From positions 124,001 through 188,000 of the forward strand of contig ACOK01000119.1 in assembly GCA_000174895.1 (NCBI GenBank): a DNA stretch of 64,000 nt, in the 5' to 3' direction. The notes beneath the pieces are model-generated. The model did no database searches and was not told where the DNA came from. It saw nothing but the letters and a program-made list of their open reading frames with translations. The stretch's first letter is position 1, and the number at the start of each line of letters is the position of its first letter. Shown here piece by piece: positions 1 through 8,308 of the stretch. The stretch comes from Ruminococcus flavefaciens FD-1 (GTDB taxonomy: Bacteria > Bacillota > Clostridia > Oscillospirales > Ruminococcaceae). The position numbers were made by a program, and so were the translations under genes.

Positions 1-286
1 GGATAACTGTCAGAATGAAACCGCCGATAGGCACTACGACATTGTTGCAAAGCGTTTCGATCGTTGTCCAGATCGTTGTCCCTCCGCTGCCACCGCCAGT
101 AAACTGTGACGGGTGTTGCGTGATAAAGTCATTGACAAGTCCACCGCTGCCGCCTGTTCCCGTTGTCTGCGAGAAAGTATCGGAAAGCAAGTCGGAAATG
201 CCGTCGAATTGGCTTGTTATACCGTCTTTGAACAGGTCTTTACACCAATCTTCCAGTGCATCGATCGCATCGCTGATAATTCCCAT
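1..286 (-). CDS. TrbL/VirB6-like conjugation membrane protein, N-terminal part
   Basis: The first 95 residues of a minus-strand gene that runs off the window. It begins MGIISDAIDALEDWCKDLF, passes through a Gly/Ser/Thr-rich stretch, then enters a hydrophobic segment (VVVPIGGFILTVI) that looks like the first membrane helix. Its ATG shares one base with the stop of the methyltransferase-like gene upstream (TAATG), and GGAGGTG lies just before it. In Tn1549/CTn2-type ICEs the gene after Maff2 and a methylase-like gene is usually a TrbL-type channel protein, which fits. Family assignment rests on position and the N-terminal pattern only. Confidence 0.6.
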   Translation of the reverse strand, partial: MGIISDAIDALEDWCKDLFKDGITSQFDGISDLLSDTFSQTTGTGGSGGLVNDFITQHPSQFTGGGSGGTTIWTTIETLCNNVVVPIGGFILTVI

Positions 287-855
287 TATTCATCACCTCC
301 AATCGTGGGAGTGACTAAAGGTCTGTCATATTTGACAAGCTGCCGAAGCTCCAGTTTGGAGGGCAGAAGGTCACGGCAGAAGTAAGCAGAGCCGAAGTGA
401 TTGCCCTTAGTAGTACATTCCATGTTCTGCCGTGTATGATAGTCCACACGCCCGTCAAAGGAGAGCATCTGGATTTCGTTGTTGAAAATCTTATATCTCG
501 CCTTGCCTTGAATACTGTTCACAGGCAGGAGCAGAGCAAAGGGCTTTTGGAAAGAAAATGCTCGTTTCAGAACATCATTCTTTTTGCTGAATGGGGGATT
601 GGACACAAGAATGTCCCATTGTTCGGGTTCATACCTGAAAAAGTCCTGTCCCTCCTTTAAGCTGCTTCGCTCTACTTCATAGCCTTTTTCCGAAAGAAAC
701 TGATAGAAAGCACTCCATTCCTCATCGAACGGACACCATATCTTCTTGTCTTTCGGAAGAAACTCCAGTAGTGGTTCTATCGCATAAAATGGTGTGTAGA
801 CCTCATCTCCTGCACTTGTTCGGTTAGCTGTCAGATAACCGATGTTTATTCCCAT
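286..855 (-). CDS. N6-adenine DNA methyltransferase-like protein of the ICE
   Basis: A 189-residue protein carrying the NPPFS tetrapeptide region (DILVSNPPFSKKNDVLKRAF, about residues 83–102), the motif IV signature of amino-methyltransferases. The early EVYTPFYAIEPLLEFLP stretch resembles the start of such domains in mobile elements. It is short and lacks an obvious target-recognition domain. It sits in the transfer operon between the broken maff2 gene and the TrbL-like gene, where ICEs often carry a methylase-like gene. The ATG at 855 is the first in-frame start after a stop and has only a weak ribosome site. Its role could be modifying transferred DNA, but that is inference. Confidence 0.6.
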   Translation of the reverse strand: MGINIGYLTANRTSAGDEVYTPFYAIEPLLEFLPKDKKIWCPFDEEWSAFYQFLSEKGYEVERSSLKEGQDFFRYEPEQWDILVSNPPFSKKNDVLKRAFSFQKPFALLLPVNSIQGKARYKIFNNEIQMLSFDGRVDYHTRQNMECTTKGNHFGSAYFCRDLLPSKLELRQLVKYDRPLVTPTIGGDE

Positions 856-987
856 ACTGTCTTATCGCTCATACCCACCACACCCCACCGCTGAGCGACC
901 TTTCATAATTCTATTGGAACGGCATTATTTATATAGCGTTCAGCCGAGGTTTACGCTTGTCTCCGTTCTGAATTTTCGGTATTCAGA

Positions 988-1089
988 TTACACCGCACCG
1001 GTCATCATACCCTCAAGAACAGGTACGAGAATGATAGCGAGGAGGATCAGACCAAGACCAGCCATAAGCTGCTTCATGCCCTGAGACTT
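988..1089 (-). pseudogene. Maff2-family gene, 3' fragment
   Basis: Reading the minus strand from the insertion edge gives KSQGMKQLMAGLGLILLAIILVPVLEGMMTGAV and a stop. This is the C-terminal membrane helix expected of Maff2-family proteins. The rest of the gene lies 10.77 kb away at 11845–12177. Joining the two pieces at the shared dinucleotide gives one open frame of 140 residues with ...NPGAKSQGMKQL... across the join. The fragment has no start codon or ribosome site of its own, so it is not expected to be translated while the element is in place. Confidence 0.85.
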
Positions 1090-1099
1090 ACGACAGTAG
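1088..1099. other. Attachment site, left edge of the mobilizable element
   Basis: Core TT, then ACG, then the inverted heptamer ACAGTAG. Bases left of the core continue maff2 in frame. It mirrors the right edge at equal spacing, which fixes the crossover at the dinucleotide. Confidence 0.75.
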
Positions 1100-1173
1100 G
1101 CATAAAGAAGTTTTCAGACAAACATTGTAAGACAGGTACAGCAAGCTAAATTATTACCGAAAGGGTGCTTACA

Positions 1174-1404
1174 ATGATCGATATGATTTACAACCTTCGT
1201 GTGGGGGATATTCACGCCGCTGAGTTCTCGGACGAGTTTAACAAGCTCTGTATACCGTTTGAAAATTCGCTGAGTGAGGAGCAGATCGATATATTCCACA
1301 AGATACTGGACTGTGTGAGCGATACCGCCGCCGCTGAGATGAGGGCTGCTTACAAGGTCGGCTTCAAGGACGGAGCGACAGTGATGGGAGAGGTTCTCAA
1401 ATAA
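1174..1404 (+). CDS. Small acidic protein of the mobilizable element
   Basis: A 76-residue protein starting MIDMIYNLRVGDIHAAEF and ending GFKDGATVMGEVLK. It is mostly helical in appearance, with no cysteine motif or membrane segment. The overall form resembles small proteins often found on clostridial elements (DUF6809-like), but I am not sure of the family. The ATG at 1174 is preferred over a GTG at 1165 because AAAGGG lies 8 bases before it. It is the first gene inside the left edge and is followed by a strong terminator, so it is a single-gene unit. Function unknown. Confidence 0.6.
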   Translation: MIDMIYNLRVGDIHAAEFSDEFNKLCIPFENSLSEEQIDIFHKILDCVSDTAAAEMRAAYKVGFKDGATVMGEVLK

Positions 1405-1412
1405 TAGAAACG

Positions 1413-1446
1413 ATAACGGCTGTGTAGTTTGCATAGCCGTTATTTT
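1413..1446 (+). terminator. Rho-independent terminator after the small protein
   Basis: ATAACGGCTGTG and CATAGCCGTTAT form a stem of about 11 pairs followed by TTTTT. Confidence 0.8.
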
Positions 1447-1481
1447 TGAATCTAAGTCCGCTCAAAAATACTTGAAAATCA

Positions 1482-1510
1482 TTGACTTTATGACTTTTCC
1501 GTGTTATAAT
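1482..1510 (+). promoter_or_regulatory. Sigma-A promoter of the restriction-modification genes
   Basis: TTGACT, a 17-base spacer and TATAAT, with TG one base before the −10 box. It lies between the terminator at 1413–1446 and the methyltransferase start at 1587, so it gives the cargo its own expression. Confidence 0.8.
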
Positions 1511-1531
1511 AATAAAATGAAGTATAATGCC

Positions 1532-1553
1532 CTCAAGCTGATTGACGCTTGAG
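1532..1553. promoter_or_regulatory. Inverted repeat in the methyltransferase leader
   Basis: CTCAAGC, 8 bases, then GCTTGAG, placed about 15–35 bases after the expected transcription start. No T-run follows, so it is not a terminator. It could be an operator for self-regulation of the methyltransferase, or a leader hairpin. Confidence 0.4.
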
Positions 1554-1586
1554 AATTAACATAGAATAAGCGAATGGTGTTTCAAA

Positions 1587-4109
1587 ATGAAAAGAATTAA
1601 CGATGATAGATTAACCTATATTAGTCTATTCAGCAGTGCAGGTGTTGGGTGTTACGGCTTTAAGATGCGCGGATTTGAGTGCATTGCTACCAATGAGATT
1701 GTTGAGCGCCGTATCAATGTCCAAAAGTTCAACGAAAAATGCAAATATGAAACAGGTTATATTTGTGGGGATATTACTGAGGAAAGCGTCAAGCAGCACT
1801 TGTTGGGAGAAGTAGAACGTTGGAGAAAACACGAAAAAATCAACAATGTTACTGTTGTTGTTGCCACCCCTCCCTGTCAAGGAATGTCCGTCGCCAATCA
1901 TAAAAAGGCTGAAAACGAGATTGTTAGGAACTCCCTTGTTATTGAATCCATTAAAATAATTGAAGAAATTAGCCCCTTATTTTTCATATTCGAGAATGTT
2001 CCTGCTTTCATGAAAACTATATGTACCGACACTGACAGAGTAGAAAAGCCTATTTCTGAAGCAATAGAGGCTCATTTAGGTGATAAATATGCTACTTACT
2101 CACAGGTAATCAATTTTAAGAATTACGGTGCGTGTTCAAGCCGTTCAAGAACTGTGGTAATTGGTGTTAGAAAGGATTTATCTGACTTTATCTCTCCATT
2201 TGAGTTGTTCCCTGATTATCAAGAGGAAAAGACTTTAAGAGAAGTTATCGGTAACTTGCCAGCTCTGCGAGAGTTTGGAGAAATAAGTACAACTGACATA
2301 TACCACGCATTCAGAGTATACCCAGAGCATATGCGTAGTTGGATTACCGACTTGAAAGAGGGAGAATCGGCTTTTGACCAGTCTGATATAAGCAAAGTTC
2401 CCCATAAAGTCGTAGATGGCGAGATTGTTGTTAATATACGGAAAAATGGGGATAAGTATCGCAGGCAATACTGGGATAAGGTCGGACCATGTATCCATAC
2501 AAGGAATGATCAGCTCGCAAGCCAGAACACTATACACCCGAGCGACGATAGAGTTTTCAGTATCAGAGAACTTATGATGATGATGACAATACCAAGCTCT
2601 TTCAAGTGGACGAATATTCCTGAGCAAACTCTCAACTCTCTCTCTATTGAGAAGAAAAGGGCTTTCTTAAAGAAAGAGGAGATTAAAATCAGGCAATGCT
2701 TAGGCGAAGCTGTGCCTACTGCCATTTTTGATAGTATCGCTGAAAAGATAGCTTTTTTTTTCAGCAGACAGCATCTTAGTGATGCAGAGGTCAAGAAACT
2801 GATAGATACAACAGACTTAGGCACACTCGATAGTGTCATAAGCTACATATCTGCTAATTTTGATACAGTTGGTATATCATCTATCTCAAAAGTAGTTGAG
2901 TATGCTAATGCAAAGCGTGAACATAATGCCGCTTTTTTTACGGATAAGTCTATTCTCAACGAAATCATGAAGTATCTGCCCGATATTGATAAAGATGTCG
3001 TTCGTATTCTTGAACCTTCTGTCGGAACAGGAAATTTTGTCCCTTTTATCATCAAAAAGTATGCTGCTGTCAAATCAATCATCATAGATGTAGTGGATAT
3101 AGATCCTGATGTCATTTCGGTTTTGAAATATATTATCAGCAAGTTCAGGCTTGCTGCTAATGTGACTATCAACTTTATCACTGATGATTTTCTGCTTCAT
3201 AAATTCAATGAGCGTTATGATTTGGTAATAGGAAATCCTCCTTTCAACAAATTAGGCTCAAATAATAAATCATTAAAGCTGTATAGAGCGCAAGCCGTAA
3301 ATTCGGATACCACGAATACTTTTTCATTCTTTTTGGAGAAAGCCGTTCAGATAAGCGACTATGTTTCCCTGATTGTTCCTAAATTCCTGCTTAATACACC
3401 TGAGTTCAGAAAAACAAGAGAAATATTAGAACGCAAACACATTGACTCCATTATTGATTTTGGGGAAAATGGATTTAAGGGTGTATTGGTTGAAACTGTG
3501 TGCGTTAATATAAATACGCTCGAATCAGCCGCTAAAACTACAATTCACTCCATGACAGAACAAGTTACGATAATTCAGAAACAAAGCTATATCACTGATC
3601 CTGCCTTTCCATACTGGCTTATCTATAGAAATGATTTTTTTGATAAGATAGCAAAAAGGCTCACTTTTAATGTATTCACGGTGTTCAGAGATCGCCAGAT
3701 TACGAATAAGCTACTTTCTGCCCAAGGCGATATAAGAGTTGTTAAATCAAGGAATATCAACGATTCAGGTACACAAATCGTAAATATAGAGGGTTATGAT
3801 TCTTATATCTCAGCAGATAATGCAAGACAGTTGAGCGTGTACGCATATTACGAAACCGACAATGTGTATCTAACGCCTAACATGACATATAAGCCACGAC
3901 TAATCAAGAAACCCCCGTATGTACTTGTCAACGGTTCTGTTGCGATTTTAACGCTGAAAGACGGATATACAATAAACGAAACACAAAGAGGATACTTCTC
4001 AACTGATGAGTATAGAGCTTTCTACAAGATAGCAAGAAATTATCAGACTCGTTCGCTCAACGTGGACAGTAATTCTGTTTTCTTCTTTGGTTTGCTGAAA
4101 GAGGTGTAA
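1587..4109 (+). CDS. Fused m5C plus N6-adenine DNA methyltransferase
   Basis: An 840-residue protein joining two modification enzymes. The N-terminal half has cytosine-C5 motifs in order: motif I LFSSAGVGCYGF (14–25), motif IV PPCQG with catalytic Cys97, motif VI ENV (136–138), a motif VIII-like NYGACSSRSRTVVIGVR, and a late IRELMMMMTIPSSFKW region. The C-terminal half has an amino-methyltransferase fold with EPSVGTGNF (about 476–484) and NPPF (550–553), followed by a target-recognition-like region. Both catalytic motifs are intact. It is followed after one base by an HNH nuclease gene, so the pair is a restriction-modification system. Two chemistries in one chain suggest an asymmetric target with one m5C and one m6A strand; this is inference. 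Base composition is AT-rich compared with the mobility genes. Confidence 0.85.
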   Translation: MKRINDDRLTYISLFSSAGVGCYGFKMRGFECIATNEIVERRINVQKFNEKCKYETGYICGDITEESVKQHLLGEVERWRKHEKINNVTVVVATPPCQGMSVANHKKAENEIVRNSLVIESIKIIEEISPLFFIFENVPAFMKTICTDTDRVEKPISEAIEAHLGDKYATYSQVINFKNYGACSSRSRTVVIGVRKDLSDFISPFELFPDYQEEKTLREVIGNLPALREFGEISTTDIYHAFRVYPEHMRSWITDLKEGESAFDQSDISKVPHKVVDGEIVVNIRKNGDKYRRQYWDKVGPCIHTRNDQLASQNTIHPSDDRVFSIRELMMMMTIPSSFKWTNIPEQTLNSLSIEKKRAFLKKEEIKIRQCLGEAVPTAIFDSIAEKIAFFFSRQHLSDAEVKKLIDTTDLGTLDSVISYISANFDTVGISSISKVVEYANAKREHNAAFFTDKSILNEIMKYLPDIDKDVVRILEPSVGTGNFVPFIIKKYAAVKSIIIDVVDIDPDVISVLKYIISKFRLAANVTINFITDDFLLHKFNERYDLVIGNPPFNKLGSNNKSLKLYRAQAVNSDTTNTFSFFLEKAVQISDYVSLIVPKFLLNTPEFRKTREILERKHIDSIIDFGENGFKGVLVETVCVNINTLESAAKTTIHSMTEQVTIIQKQSYITDPAFPYWLIYRNDFFDKIAKRLTFNVFTVFRDRQITNKLLSAQGDIRVVKSRNINDSGTQIVNIEGYDSYISADNARQLSVYAYYETDNVYLTPNMTYKPRLIKKPPYVLVNGSVAILTLKDGYTINETQRGYFSTDEYRAFYKIARNYQTRSLNVDSNSVFFFGLLKEV

Positions 4110-4110
4110 T

Positions 4111-5340
4111 ATGAGATTTTTAAGTAAAGACGAGATAGATTCTTTTCTTTCTCAAAGGAACTACGATATTAGGTTGTCACATAACGCAAGATGGATTGAC
4201 CAGAAGTGTACCCCTGATGTTATCTCTATAATTGCTGACTGTATTGTGAATTATGTGGCTGAAAAAGGTAACGACTTCTTTTCGTCAATGGATATTTGGC
4301 ATAATGACTACACCGTAGAATATGTAGAAAGCATTTTCAAGAAGCCTAATCCTGATGAAACCAAAGCTCGAAACGAATACGATAAGTTCTTCCAACAACC
4401 TATGGAATTGATGGCTTATGCAGGTGTTCTTGAAAAGAAAAAAGATAAAAACAGAAACTTTTACCGCATTGCCAATGAGGACATAATGGAATATCTGTCC
4501 CTGCGTGATCGTAATGCCCTGACATTTTTACAGTGCTATATAACCAAAGTTTTAACCGATTCGGGCTTGATAGGGCTATTTAACGGCTTTTTTAACAATA
4601 CAAGCAAAGAGAATTTTGAAAACCTTAAAGAAAGCTATGAAGACTTCATCATTGCTCATACTCCGATAAATGGAAGAACTGAGTGCAGAAGAATTTTCAC
4701 CAAAGTTATAAATCCGCTTGCTTTTCTTCACGGAACAGAGGGAACGGAAAAAGGCAGGCTCTCTAAGCACAAAATTACTTACGATATGTTGATGTATAAT
4801 CGTGATAATTTCAGGGATATATACTCGGATAAGCCAAAAGATATGACTCGTTCTGAATACGAAAAGACTGCTAAAATCAGCATTAACAAAGATCTTACAA
4901 AGTATATGTCTGCAAAGGCTAAGAAGATCGTTCGCATATACAACGATCAGTTCCGTGACGGCATTACCGAGGTTACCTACGATAAACAGCATATCGGAGA
5001 TATGGCTACGCATATTCATCACATTTTTCCAGAAGCCGACTATCCTACAATATGTCACTATATCGAGAATCTAATTGCACTGACACCTACGCAGCACCTT
5101 AATTATGCCCACCCTAATGGCAATACTCAAAAAATCAATCGTGAATATCAGCATATCTGCTTGTTGGCAAAGTCTGACACGATTAGAGATGATATAGAAC
5201 ACCATACTGAGCCAATTTACTCCTTTGAGAAGTTTTTGTATGTTCTGTTCATCGGTCTTGAAAGAGATTCATTTAGTCAAATTGAGAACGGTGACTACGA
5301 TGGATTGGTTACAGCAATTAACTTAGCGTACTCGGCTTGA
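4111..5340 (+). CDS. HNH restriction endonuclease
   Basis: A 409-residue protein with an HNH nuclease core near the C-terminus: THIHHIFPEADYPTI, then ENLIALTPTQH and LNYAHPNGNT. The HH, N and H residues are placed as in HNH/beta-beta-alpha-metal nucleases. The first 270 residues show no motif I recognise and may hold target recognition. The gene starts one base after the methyltransferase stop, with GAGGTG overlapping the end of that gene, so the two are translationally linked. Pairing with the methyltransferase supports a restriction role. A Type IIS or IIG-like cleavage pattern cannot be decided from sequence alone. Confidence 0.75.
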   Translation: MRFLSKDEIDSFLSQRNYDIRLSHNARWIDQKCTPDVISIIADCIVNYVAEKGNDFFSSMDIWHNDYTVEYVESIFKKPNPDETKARNEYDKFFQQPMELMAYAGVLEKKKDKNRNFYRIANEDIMEYLSLRDRNALTFLQCYITKVLTDSGLIGLFNGFFNNTSKENFENLKESYEDFIIAHTPINGRTECRRIFTKVINPLAFLHGTEGTEKGRLSKHKITYDMLMYNRDNFRDIYSDKPKDMTRSEYEKTAKISINKDLTKYMSAKAKKIVRIYNDQFRDGITEVTYDKQHIGDMATHIHHIFPEADYPTICHYIENLIALTPTQHLNYAHPNGNTQKINREYQHICLLAKSDTIRDDIEHHTEPIYSFEKFLYVLFIGLERDSFSQIENGDYDGLVTAINLAYSA

Positions 5341-5391
5341 CCTCCTCCTGACTACAATCAGATAATATTGTAGAACGGAGGTGAGAGCAAA

Positions 5392-5673
5392 ATGGAGAAA
5401 CTTGTATTTGGTAAGAACGGACAGGTTCATTTTGATTCCGTAGAAGAACGTGACGAAGCAGTTGAATACATTAAGAACACTCCTGAGAATGTTGACTATA
5501 ATGTTCATGAGGATAATCAGAATCAGGGAGCTTGGGGTTCTGAGGACAGAATTCATTTCAGAAGCGAAGTTGGTGTCCCTGATTGCCTTAAAAGAATTAT
5601 GACTGCTGGCAATGATAGTGTCTACGGTAGAATTAACTGTAAAGAATTTATTGATTATATCAAGTCTCATTGA
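5392..5673 (+). CDS. Small protein after the restriction genes
   Basis: A 93-residue acidic protein (MEKLVFGKNGQVHFDSVEERDEAVEYI...) that I do not recognise. It has a strong ribosome site (GGAGGTGA) and follows the nuclease by 51 bases, so it is probably co-transcribed. There is no HTH signature, membrane segment or cysteine motif. Its AT-rich composition matches the two genes before it, so it likely came in with them. A control or anti-restriction role is possible but unsupported. Confidence 0.55.
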   Translation: MEKLVFGKNGQVHFDSVEERDEAVEYIKNTPENVDYNVHEDNQNQGAWGSEDRIHFRSEVGVPDCLKRIMTAGNDSVYGRINCKEFIDYIKSH

Positions 5674-5709
5674 TTAATCATCACCACATCTAAATTGCAA
5701 TGATTTAAT

Positions 5710-5779
5710 AAGCTATTTTGATTGTAGTCTTTGAAATAGCTTTACGAGCCTATAAGGAAACTTGTAGGCTCGTTTCTTT
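5710..5779 (+). terminator. Double hairpin terminator of the restriction operon
   Basis: First hairpin AAGCTATTT...GAAATAGCTT (5710–5742), then ACGAGCCTA...TAGGCTCGT (5744–5773) followed by TTCTTTC. Confidence 0.7.
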
Positions 5780-5894
5780 CCCCAATAACCATAGCCTATT
5801 GGCGCACCCGTTTTCCGTTCCACATAAGTCCGATTAGTCATTGTGGAGCATACCACAACAGGCACAAACCCTATTGGAACTGAATAACCGCAAG

Positions 5895-5938
5895 CTCTCG
5901 GAAACGCTCTGTAAGCGTTTCTGAGGGCTTTTTCTTTT
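5895..5938 (+). terminator. Strong terminator between cargo and mobility genes
   Basis: A 14-bp stem (CTCTCGGAAACGCT with AGCGTTTCTGAGGG, two G–T pairs), a 5-base loop and a T-rich tail. It points toward the convergent resolvase gene. Confidence 0.75.
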
Positions 5939-6004
5939 CAGCGGTTTAGTTTTCCGCTCCGCAGGCTCGGACGGCTCTGTGGGGCTTTTCCGTTCGCCAG
6001 ACGG

Positions 6005-6598
6005 TCATGCAGAGGTCAGCTCGGTGATGCCGTGACGGAGTTCATACTCACGCACACGGCGGTAAAAGGTGTTTGCCGACATATCCATTCTACGCATAAA
6101 ATCCCTGCCAGTGATATTCTTCGACTTCCATTCCCCATAAAGCTGCCCGAACCTCGTCCAGTCGGTGGGGATAGGCTTTCGCCCGGTGTACTTGCCCTGA
6201 GCCTTAGCGATCTCGATGCCCTCACGCTGTCGCTGTTTGAGCTGCTCACGCTCCAACTGAGAGAGTGCAGCGAACACGGTCAACATGAATTTGCCCGTAG
6301 GCGTGTCGGTGTCGATGTTTTCCTTGTGGCTGATGAGAGTGACACCCTTTTCAGTGAGCGTGTCGATGATGTTCAGTAAGTCCTTTGTGGAGCGCCCCAG
6401 ACGGCTGATGCTCTCGATATAGAGGGTATCACCGTCACGCACATAGGCGAGCATAGCCCTGAGCTGAGGGCGGTCTGTGTTCGCTCCTGACAGCTTCTCA
6501 GAGAAGATGCGGTCAACCTGATAACCGCACATGATTTCCTGCTGTCTCACTGTTTCCTGATGCTCCGTAGAAACACGGATATAACCTATTTTGCTCAT
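6005..6598 (-). CDS. Small serine resolvase/invertase
   Basis: A 197-residue serine recombinase. The N-terminal catalytic domain has YIRVS with nucleophile Ser10, ESISRLGRSTKDLL, and the LSQLEREQLKQRQREGIEIAKAQGKYTGRKP arm. The C-terminal tail (SKNITGRDFMRRMDMSANTFYRRV) is the helix-turn-helix. Length and order match TnpR/Hin-type enzymes. It lies 15 bases after the relaxase on the same strand, with GAAAGGA before its ATG, so it is probably part of the mobilization operon. It may resolve multimers or co-integrates of the circular form. The large recombinase at 10171 is the better candidate for integration. Confidence 0.9.
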   Translation of the reverse strand: MSKIGYIRVSTEHQETVRQQEIMCGYQVDRIFSEKLSGANTDRPQLRAMLAYVRDGDTLYIESISRLGRSTKDLLNIIDTLTEKGVTLISHKENIDTDTPTGKFMLTVFAALSQLEREQLKQRQREGIEIAKAQGKYTGRKPIPTDWTRFGQLYGEWKSKNITGRDFMRRMDMSANTFYRRVREYELRHGITELTSA

Positions 6599-6613
6599 AG
6601 TATCGTCCTTTCT

Positions 6614-8308
6614 TTATTCAAGTGCATTTTTATTTCTGTGTTTCGCCTGTGTCCTCTGACGGCTTTTCTCCCTCTCACGCTTCATGTACTGCTCATTAAG
6701 ATACTGGCGCACCTGTCGGGTGTACCGCATCGCCGTTTCATGTTTGAGAAGATATGCCTTGTGTTCGGGCATAATGGCTTTACGCTTATCTTTCAACTGC
6801 TTTGACAGCGCTGCAAGCTCGCTCCGCTTGGGTGCTTTGCCCTCAACATAATAAGCCTTTATATGCTCGGTGATGTACTTGTCGGCTTCTTCATAAGCAT
6901 CAATAGCGGAAGCATTTTTCTTGCGAAAATGCTTTTGCGTAAACGCTGACCGTTCCTGATACTCCTTGTATGTAGCGTAATTGTCGGAACGCTGTTTCAT
7001 CATCGCAAGGAGCTTATCAATCGCTGTGTACTGTTCTTTCAGCTCGGCAACTTCATCGGTGTGATCTTCGGGCGAATGGATATTGTGCATGAATCCGCCA
7101 AACTCGCTTAAAGACATGATGCCAACAGCTTCAAGCTCTGCAATGATCTTATCGCTGTCACGCATACCCCTGATCTCTGCCCACGGATCTCCTTTCTTTT
7201 CAGGTGCTTTGCTCTCCGCAGGTGTGGGCTGTGGTGTCGGGGCAGACGGTTCAGGCTTCGGCTCGGTGGGCTTGGCAGCAGATGCGTTAAGCATATCAAG
7301 CTGTGCCTGCCGTCTTGCCCGTCGGGCTGCAAAGAACTTCTCAACCTGTTCCGCTGCAGCTTTTCTCTTTGCGGTTTCACTCTTTTCTGTGATAGTATTA
7401 GGCTCGGCAGATTGTTTCGGCTTTGTCGGTGCGGTGACTGTCTGTGTCGGCTTCGGCTCGGTCTTTGGAACAACAGGCTTCGGCGGTTCGATAAGCATAT
7501 CGGGAGTGACATTCGCCGCTGACAGCTTTTCCTGTATCTCTGCTATCTGCTCGGCTATGCGTTCGGGGGTGAAGTCTGCGCCCAGGGTGTCGGCTCTTGT
7601 AAACTTCTGTTGACCGTCACCTGATAGCCTGAATTTCAGCTTAACCTTATTGCTCGGCTTATACACATATTCGATACCGCACTCACTGCACTTTTCAAGA
7701 AAGTCCTTGAAGTCACGGCTGTAAAGCATGACCTCTGCAATTCTGACACGGAGTTTATCTTTCCACGACTTGCCCTCTTTCTGCATATTCCTCTCAAAGT
7801 GAGATACCCCATGTCCCTTTTCAGGCTCGGAGATAACAGATATACCGTGTTCGGCACATATCTCGTCCGAAATCTCACGCAGCTCTGCCCACGCTCTTTC
7901 AGACTTCCTGCCCTGATTATGCTCGGTGGTGAAGCTCAGTCCGTTATACAGATTGGTGTTATTGAAAATCACATGACAGTGCAAGTGGTCTTTATCATTG
8001 TGGACGGCTATAACATACTGATAATCGCCTTTCAGATAACGGTCGCACAGCTCCTCTCCGATCTGCATAGCTTGTTCGGGCGTGACTTCACCGGGGGCAA
8101 AGCTCTGTATCATGTGGTAGGCAAGGATTTGAGTGCGTCCTGTTCCTGTGTTTCGGACGGCTCGGAAGTCCTCGCTTGCTCCTGCGCTATCGGCTCGGCA
8201 AGCATAAGAGTTGACATATAAACCGTCGATGGTCTTATCATCTCTTGTGATGTAAGCAATCGCTGCGCTGACTGTTGCCCTGATCGTATGGATAGTAGTG
8301 TATGCCAA
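6614..8308 (-). CDS. MOBP-type relaxase (MobL/MobA)
   Basis: A 564-residue relaxase that would nick oriT and lead the strand into a recipient. The first 200 residues form the relaxase domain, including the three-histidine metal motif HNDKDHLHCHVIFNN (about 103–117). A Pro/Lys/Glu-rich linker (about 285–375) and a charged helical C-terminus follow. Homologues usually start MA.TKIH..K, matching MAYTTIHTIRAT here. The start codon is TTG at 8308, with GAGAGGGG about 10 bases upstream. The gene overlaps the MobC-like gene by 199 bases in another frame. The element lacks its own coupling protein and channel, so transfer should depend on a helper such as the surrounding ICE. Confidence 0.9.
   Translation of the reverse strand: MAYTTIHTIRATVSAAIAYITRDDKTIDGLYVNSYACRADSAGASEDFRAVRNTGTGRTQILAYHMIQSFAPGEVTPEQAMQIGEELCDRYLKGDYQYVIAVHNDKDHLHCHVIFNNTNLYNGLSFTTEHNQGRKSERAWAELREISDEICAEHGISVISEPEKGHGVSHFERNMQKEGKSWKDKLRVRIAEVMLYSRDFKDFLEKCSECGIEYVYKPSNKVKLKFRLSGDGQQKFTRADTLGADFTPERIAEQIAEIQEKLSAANVTPDMLIEPPKPVVPKTEPKPTQTVTAPTKPKQSAEPNTITEKSETAKRKAAAEQVEKFFAARRARRQAQLDMLNASAAKPTEPKPEPSAPTPQPTPAESKAPEKKGDPWAEIRGMRDSDKIIAELEAVGIMSLSEFGGFMHNIHSPEDHTDEVAELKEQYTAIDKLLAMMKQRSDNYATYKEYQERSAFTQKHFRKKNASAIDAYEEADKYITEHIKAYYVEGKAPKRSELAALSKQLKDKRKAIMPEHKAYLLKHETAMRYTRQVRQYLNEQYMKREREKSRQRTQAKHRNKNALE

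Noticed and set aside
15..385. Plus-strand open frames at the left edge
   Set aside because: They lie opposite the TrbL-like and methyltransferase-like genes, which have ribosome sites and coupled starts; the plus frames have neither.
842..1084. Plus-strand frame over the maff2 fragment
   Set aside because: The minus strand gives the C-terminal helix of Maff2 that joins in frame with 11845–12177.
7083..7613. Long plus-strand frame of 176 codons
   Set aside because: It is the reverse of the Pro/Lys/Glu-rich linker of the relaxase and has a low-complexity Ser/Val/Gly product.
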